A stretch of DNA of 9,151 nt from an uncultured Collinsella sp. (GTDB taxonomy: Bacteria > Actinomycetota > Coriobacteriia > Coriobacteriales > Coriobacteriaceae), in NCBI GenBank assembly GCA_900549455.1, contig UROM01000068.1:1-9151 (forward strand). The letters run 5' to 3'. Below are positions 7,018 to 9,151 of this stretch, piece by piece (the first letter of the stretch is position 1; every line of letters starts with the position of its first letter). Below the pieces are notes generated by a model, which had not been told where the DNA came from, made no database searches, and saw only the letters and a list, made by a program, of their open reading frames with translations. The translations under genes and the position numbers were made by a program.

Positions 7018-8445
7018 CTACTCCCCCTCTCTGGGCAGGTCAAACGCACGCGCCGTCTCGTCGTACAGCGCGCGATAGTTGGCGAGCATCTGCTCGTGCA
7101 AAAAGAACGTGGCAACGCGACGCTGGCCGCGCTCCCCCATCTCGATACGGCGGACGCGGCTTGCGCACATGCGCTCCATGGCATCGGCCAAGCCCTTGCG
7201 ATACATAGGCGGCGTCACAAAACCTGCCACGCCAAAGTCGTCGCCCGGGGCGCCTTCGAGCAGCTCGCGGCAGCAGCCCACCTCGGTCGTCACGCAGGGA
7301 CGACGCGCGGCGAGCGACTCCAGCACGCTGAGCGGCTGGCCTTCGGAGATGCTCGTCAAAATGGTAAAGTCGAGCTTTTCCATGTACTCGACCACGTTGA
7401 CGCGACCGGTAAAGATCAGGTCGCGCACGCCCAGGGTATCGACCAGCGCGTGGCACTCGGCGCCGTACTCCTCGTCGTCCACGCCGCCCATAATGTGCAG
7501 GCGCACCTTGGGCAGGCGCTCGTGCAGCTCAAAGAAGGCATAGATCATGGTCTTAACGTCCTTGATGGGCGCCAGGCGCACCACCGCGCCAATGTCCACC
7601 CAGCCGTCATCGGGCTTTAAGGGAATATCCTTAAAGCGGTCGAACTGGATGCCATTGGGAATGACCAGGCATTTGTCCGCATCGCAGCCCATATCGACCT
7701 GCGTCTTGCGGGCGTTGTGAAACAGGCTCGACACGCGAAAGGCGCGACGGTAGATCGCCTCCGAAAGCAGGTAGAAAAAGCGAATCCAGCGGTCCTTAAA
7801 CGACGGCACCACCCAGTCGGCGCGAATGATCTCTTCCTCGCGTTCGCGGGTATAGATGCCGTGCTCGGTGAGCAGCACCGGCGCATGGTGAACACTTGAG
7901 CCCAGGCAGGCGAGCAGGCCGCCGTAGCCGGTCGAGATGGCGTGGTACACATCGGCCACCGGCACCTCGCTGCCCAGCAGGTAGAGCACGGGCAGTAGCA
8001 TGGAGCGCATGGTGTGGAATGCGTCGGCAAACGGCGTGTAGGGGTACTCGGCCAGGCACACGTCGCGAAAGATATCCATAAAGGTGCGGCTCTGCAAAAA
8101 CGAGAGCGGGTGCACGCGACGGCGCTGGAAGATATCGAACAGCACGTCCCAATCCGGATTGGAGAGCGACACCAGGCGACGCAGCGCCTCGTGCTCGCGA
8201 TCGTTATAGTCTGCCTCTTCCTGCTCGCCCGAAAGACGCAGGGCATCGTCCAGAAACACCTCGTGTACCTCGACCACGTTGCTGGGCAGCTCATAGACAA
8301 ACTTGCCGCGGTCGGCAGCATGCGCGCCAATCACCCACAGCACAAACTCGTGCTCGGGCATGGCCTGTATATAGCCGTGCATCCAGGTGGACACGCCGCC
8401 GTGCACATAGGGGTAGCAACCCTCGAGTACCAAGCAGATTCTCAT
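7018..8445 (-). CDS. pelF: PelF, Pel-type GT4 glycosyltransferase
   Basis: Cytoplasmic glycosyltransferase of 475 residues that polymerises the Pel polysaccharide from nucleotide sugars. PelF from Pseudomonas is slightly over 500 residues. The fold is GT-B: the N-terminal half begins MRICLVLEGCYPYVHGGVSTW, the PelF-type opening with the GGV loop (residues 16-18), and contains LLTEHGIYTRERE (191-203). The C-terminal half has VIPNGIQFDRF (261-271), VVRLAPIKDV (288-297), LHIMGG (316-321), and the donor-binding EX7E motif Glu368-Glu376 in SEGQPLSVLESLAARRPCVTTEVGCCRELL. All motif residues look intact. Start: ATG at 8445 overlaps the upstream stop in an ATGA arrangement and has a perfect AGGAGG 10 nt upstream. 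A longer frame to 8583 lies in the upstream gene and adds low-complexity sequence before the first strand. The next gene is pelG, 3 nt on, as in other pel loci. Confidence 0.94.
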   Translation of the reverse strand: MRICLVLEGCYPYVHGGVSTWMHGYIQAMPEHEFVLWVIGAHAADRGKFVYELPSNVVEVHEVFLDDALRLSGEQEEADYNDREHEALRRLVSLSNPDWDVLFDIFQRRRVHPLSFLQSRTFMDIFRDVCLAEYPYTPFADAFHTMRSMLLPVLYLLGSEVPVADVYHAISTGYGGLLACLGSSVHHAPVLLTEHGIYTREREEEIIRADWVVPSFKDRWIRFFYLLSEAIYRRAFRVSSLFHNARKTQVDMGCDADKCLVIPNGIQFDRFKDIPLKPDDGWVDIGAVVRLAPIKDVKTMIYAFFELHERLPKVRLHIMGGVDDEEYGAECHALVDTLGVRDLIFTGRVNVVEYMEKLDFTILTSISEGQPLSVLESLAARRPCVTTEVGCCRELLEGAPGDDFGVAGFVTPPMYRKGLADAMERMCASRVRRIEMGERGQRRVATFFLHEQMLANYRALYDETARAFDLPREGE

Positions 8446-9102
8446 TTGTCGCCACCCTCCTTGCGCGCAATGGTCACCGTCTTGTCCGTTGCTTTGACCA
8501 GGTACAGGTCGCCCGTCAGATGCGTAATCTCGCCACCCGTGACTGCTCCCGGCTCGCCGTTGTTGGCGCGGAACATGAGCCACGCCTCGTCGTGGAAATT
8601 GCCCAGGTTAAGCGTCCAGGCATCCGCGTCTGTATCCACGCTCACCGTTACGGACGAAAAGCGCTGGATGGCACCCGAGCATTCCGAGCCGGTCTGGCGA
8701 CGCAGGTCGGGCGCAGACCTGGAAAGCCAGTCCAGGTAGTCGGTCAAGCCGCCCTTGTAGACCTCCCAGCCCTCCGTAGCGCCGCGATCGGGATCGAGCA
8801 GATCGTCCGGGTGCATAAAATGCGTGCTCACGTAGTGCATGTTGAGCTCGGACACTGCGGCCAGGCGCATGTAAGAATCGCCGACCATGCCGCCCGAGAC
8901 AATACGCGGCTGCTCCACGATGCCATCGCTCGCCACGCCAAACTCCTGCACGTACGGAAGATCCGTGCCATCCTCAAAATACGTACTGGCAATGGTCTTA
9001 ATGCGCGGAACATCGGTGCCGATAATCTTGCGCGCGCGGGCCGAAAGGATATTCGACGGCGGCACGTAGACGGAGCCGTGCGCGTTGGGCAGTACCTCGT
9101 CC
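8442..9102 (-). CDS. DUF2194-type protein, C-terminal part; probable Pel deacetylase-like partner
   Basis: Only the last 219 residues are present; the 5' part is lost at the adapter junction. Recognisable stretches are GSVYVPPSNILS (9-20), KTIASTYFEDG (35-45), YVQEFGVASDGIVEQPRIVSGGMV (50-73), a histidine-rich segment HYVSTHFMHPDDLLDPDRG (89-107), and GNFHDEAWLMFR (167-178) in a strand-rich end domain. I recognise these as DUF2194-like. The THFMHP segment resembles the C-terminal histidine motif of polysaccharide deacetylases. The gene directly precedes pelF with a 4-nt overlap, the place where Gram-positive pel clusters carry a PelA-type deacetylase gene, so a role in modifying or processing the polysaccharide outside the cell is likely but inferred. 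The reading frame continues into the adapter and gives a false MCIRDR start, which must not be annotated. Confidence 0.8.
8456..8461 (-). promoter_or_regulatory. Ribosome binding site fixing the pelF start
   Basis: Minus strand AGGAGG, fully complementary to the 16S rRNA 3' end, 10 nt before ATG at 8445 and inside the upstream gene. It supports this start over the in-frame ATG at 8583. Confidence 0.7.
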
Positions 9103-9151
9103 CTGTCTCTTATACACATCTGACGCTGCCGACGATCGCATAAGTGTAGAT
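9103..9151 (-). other. Nextera sequencing adapter with index and P5 start (artefact)
   Basis: Bases 9103-9135 are the reverse complement of the Nextera Read 1 adapter (CTGTCTCTTATACACATCT onward). Bases 9136-9143 (TCGCATAA) are the reverse complement of the index at the left end, and 9144-9151 (GTGTAGAT) begin the complement of the P5 flow-cell sequence. The last genomic base is 9102. Confidence 0.98.

Noticed and set aside
8446..8583. N-terminal extension of PelF
   Set aside because: It lies within the DUF2194 gene and precedes the normal first beta strand; AGGAGG supports the start at 8445.
9103..9119. ATG start of the DUF2194 gene at 9119
   Set aside because: The codons are adapter sequence (MCIRDR artefact).
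1..9143. 41-bp terminal inverted repeats suggesting a transposon or linear element
   Set aside because: The repeats are the Nextera adapter and index, not genomic DNA.

Overview
The window is a metagenome-style contig of a high-GC (roughly 60% by eye) Gram-positive bacterium, most likely an actinomycete of the Coriobacteriia such as Collinsella. That assignment is inferred from base composition, protein style and gene set, not from a search. Only 42-9102 is genomic. Bases 1-41 and 9103-9151 are Illumina Nextera adapter plus one and the same 8-base index, so both ends are library artefacts and the genes there are cut artificially. All genes lie on the minus strand, so transcription runs from high to low coordinates.

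Region 1 (9102 to 2264) is one compact operon of six genes: a partial DUF2194 protein, a PelF-type glycosyltransferase, the PelG membrane transporter, an exported CotH-kinase-like lipoprotein, a VTC-type polyphosphate polymerase-like protein, and a DUF4956 membrane protein. The junctions are a 4-nt overlap, a 3-nt gap, an 11-nt overlap, a 14-nt overlap and a 3-nt gap. This layout implies translational coupling and joint function. The first three genes match the core of a Gram-positive Pel-like exopolysaccharide locus: cytoplasmic synthesis, membrane export, and a probable carbohydrate-modifying partner. The last three form a phosphate-chemistry module whose link to the polysaccharide is the most interesting feature here. 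PelD/PelE-like genes and the operon promoter would lie beyond the right edge.

Region 2 (2001-2263) is intergenic. It holds a strong 10-bp hairpin just after the operon's last stop codon (probable terminator), a roughly 92-nt imperfect palindrome resembling a dispersed intergenic repeat, and the promoter/operator area of the next gene.

Region 3 (2000 to 42) is a sugar-uptake unit: a LacI-family repressor followed by a truncated PTS EIIBC permease of the sucrose/trehalose type. Three near-identical 14-bp LacI-type operators, one in front of the repressor and two in front of the permease, point to a self-regulating local circuit. No RNA genes, CRISPR arrays or insertion sequences were seen.
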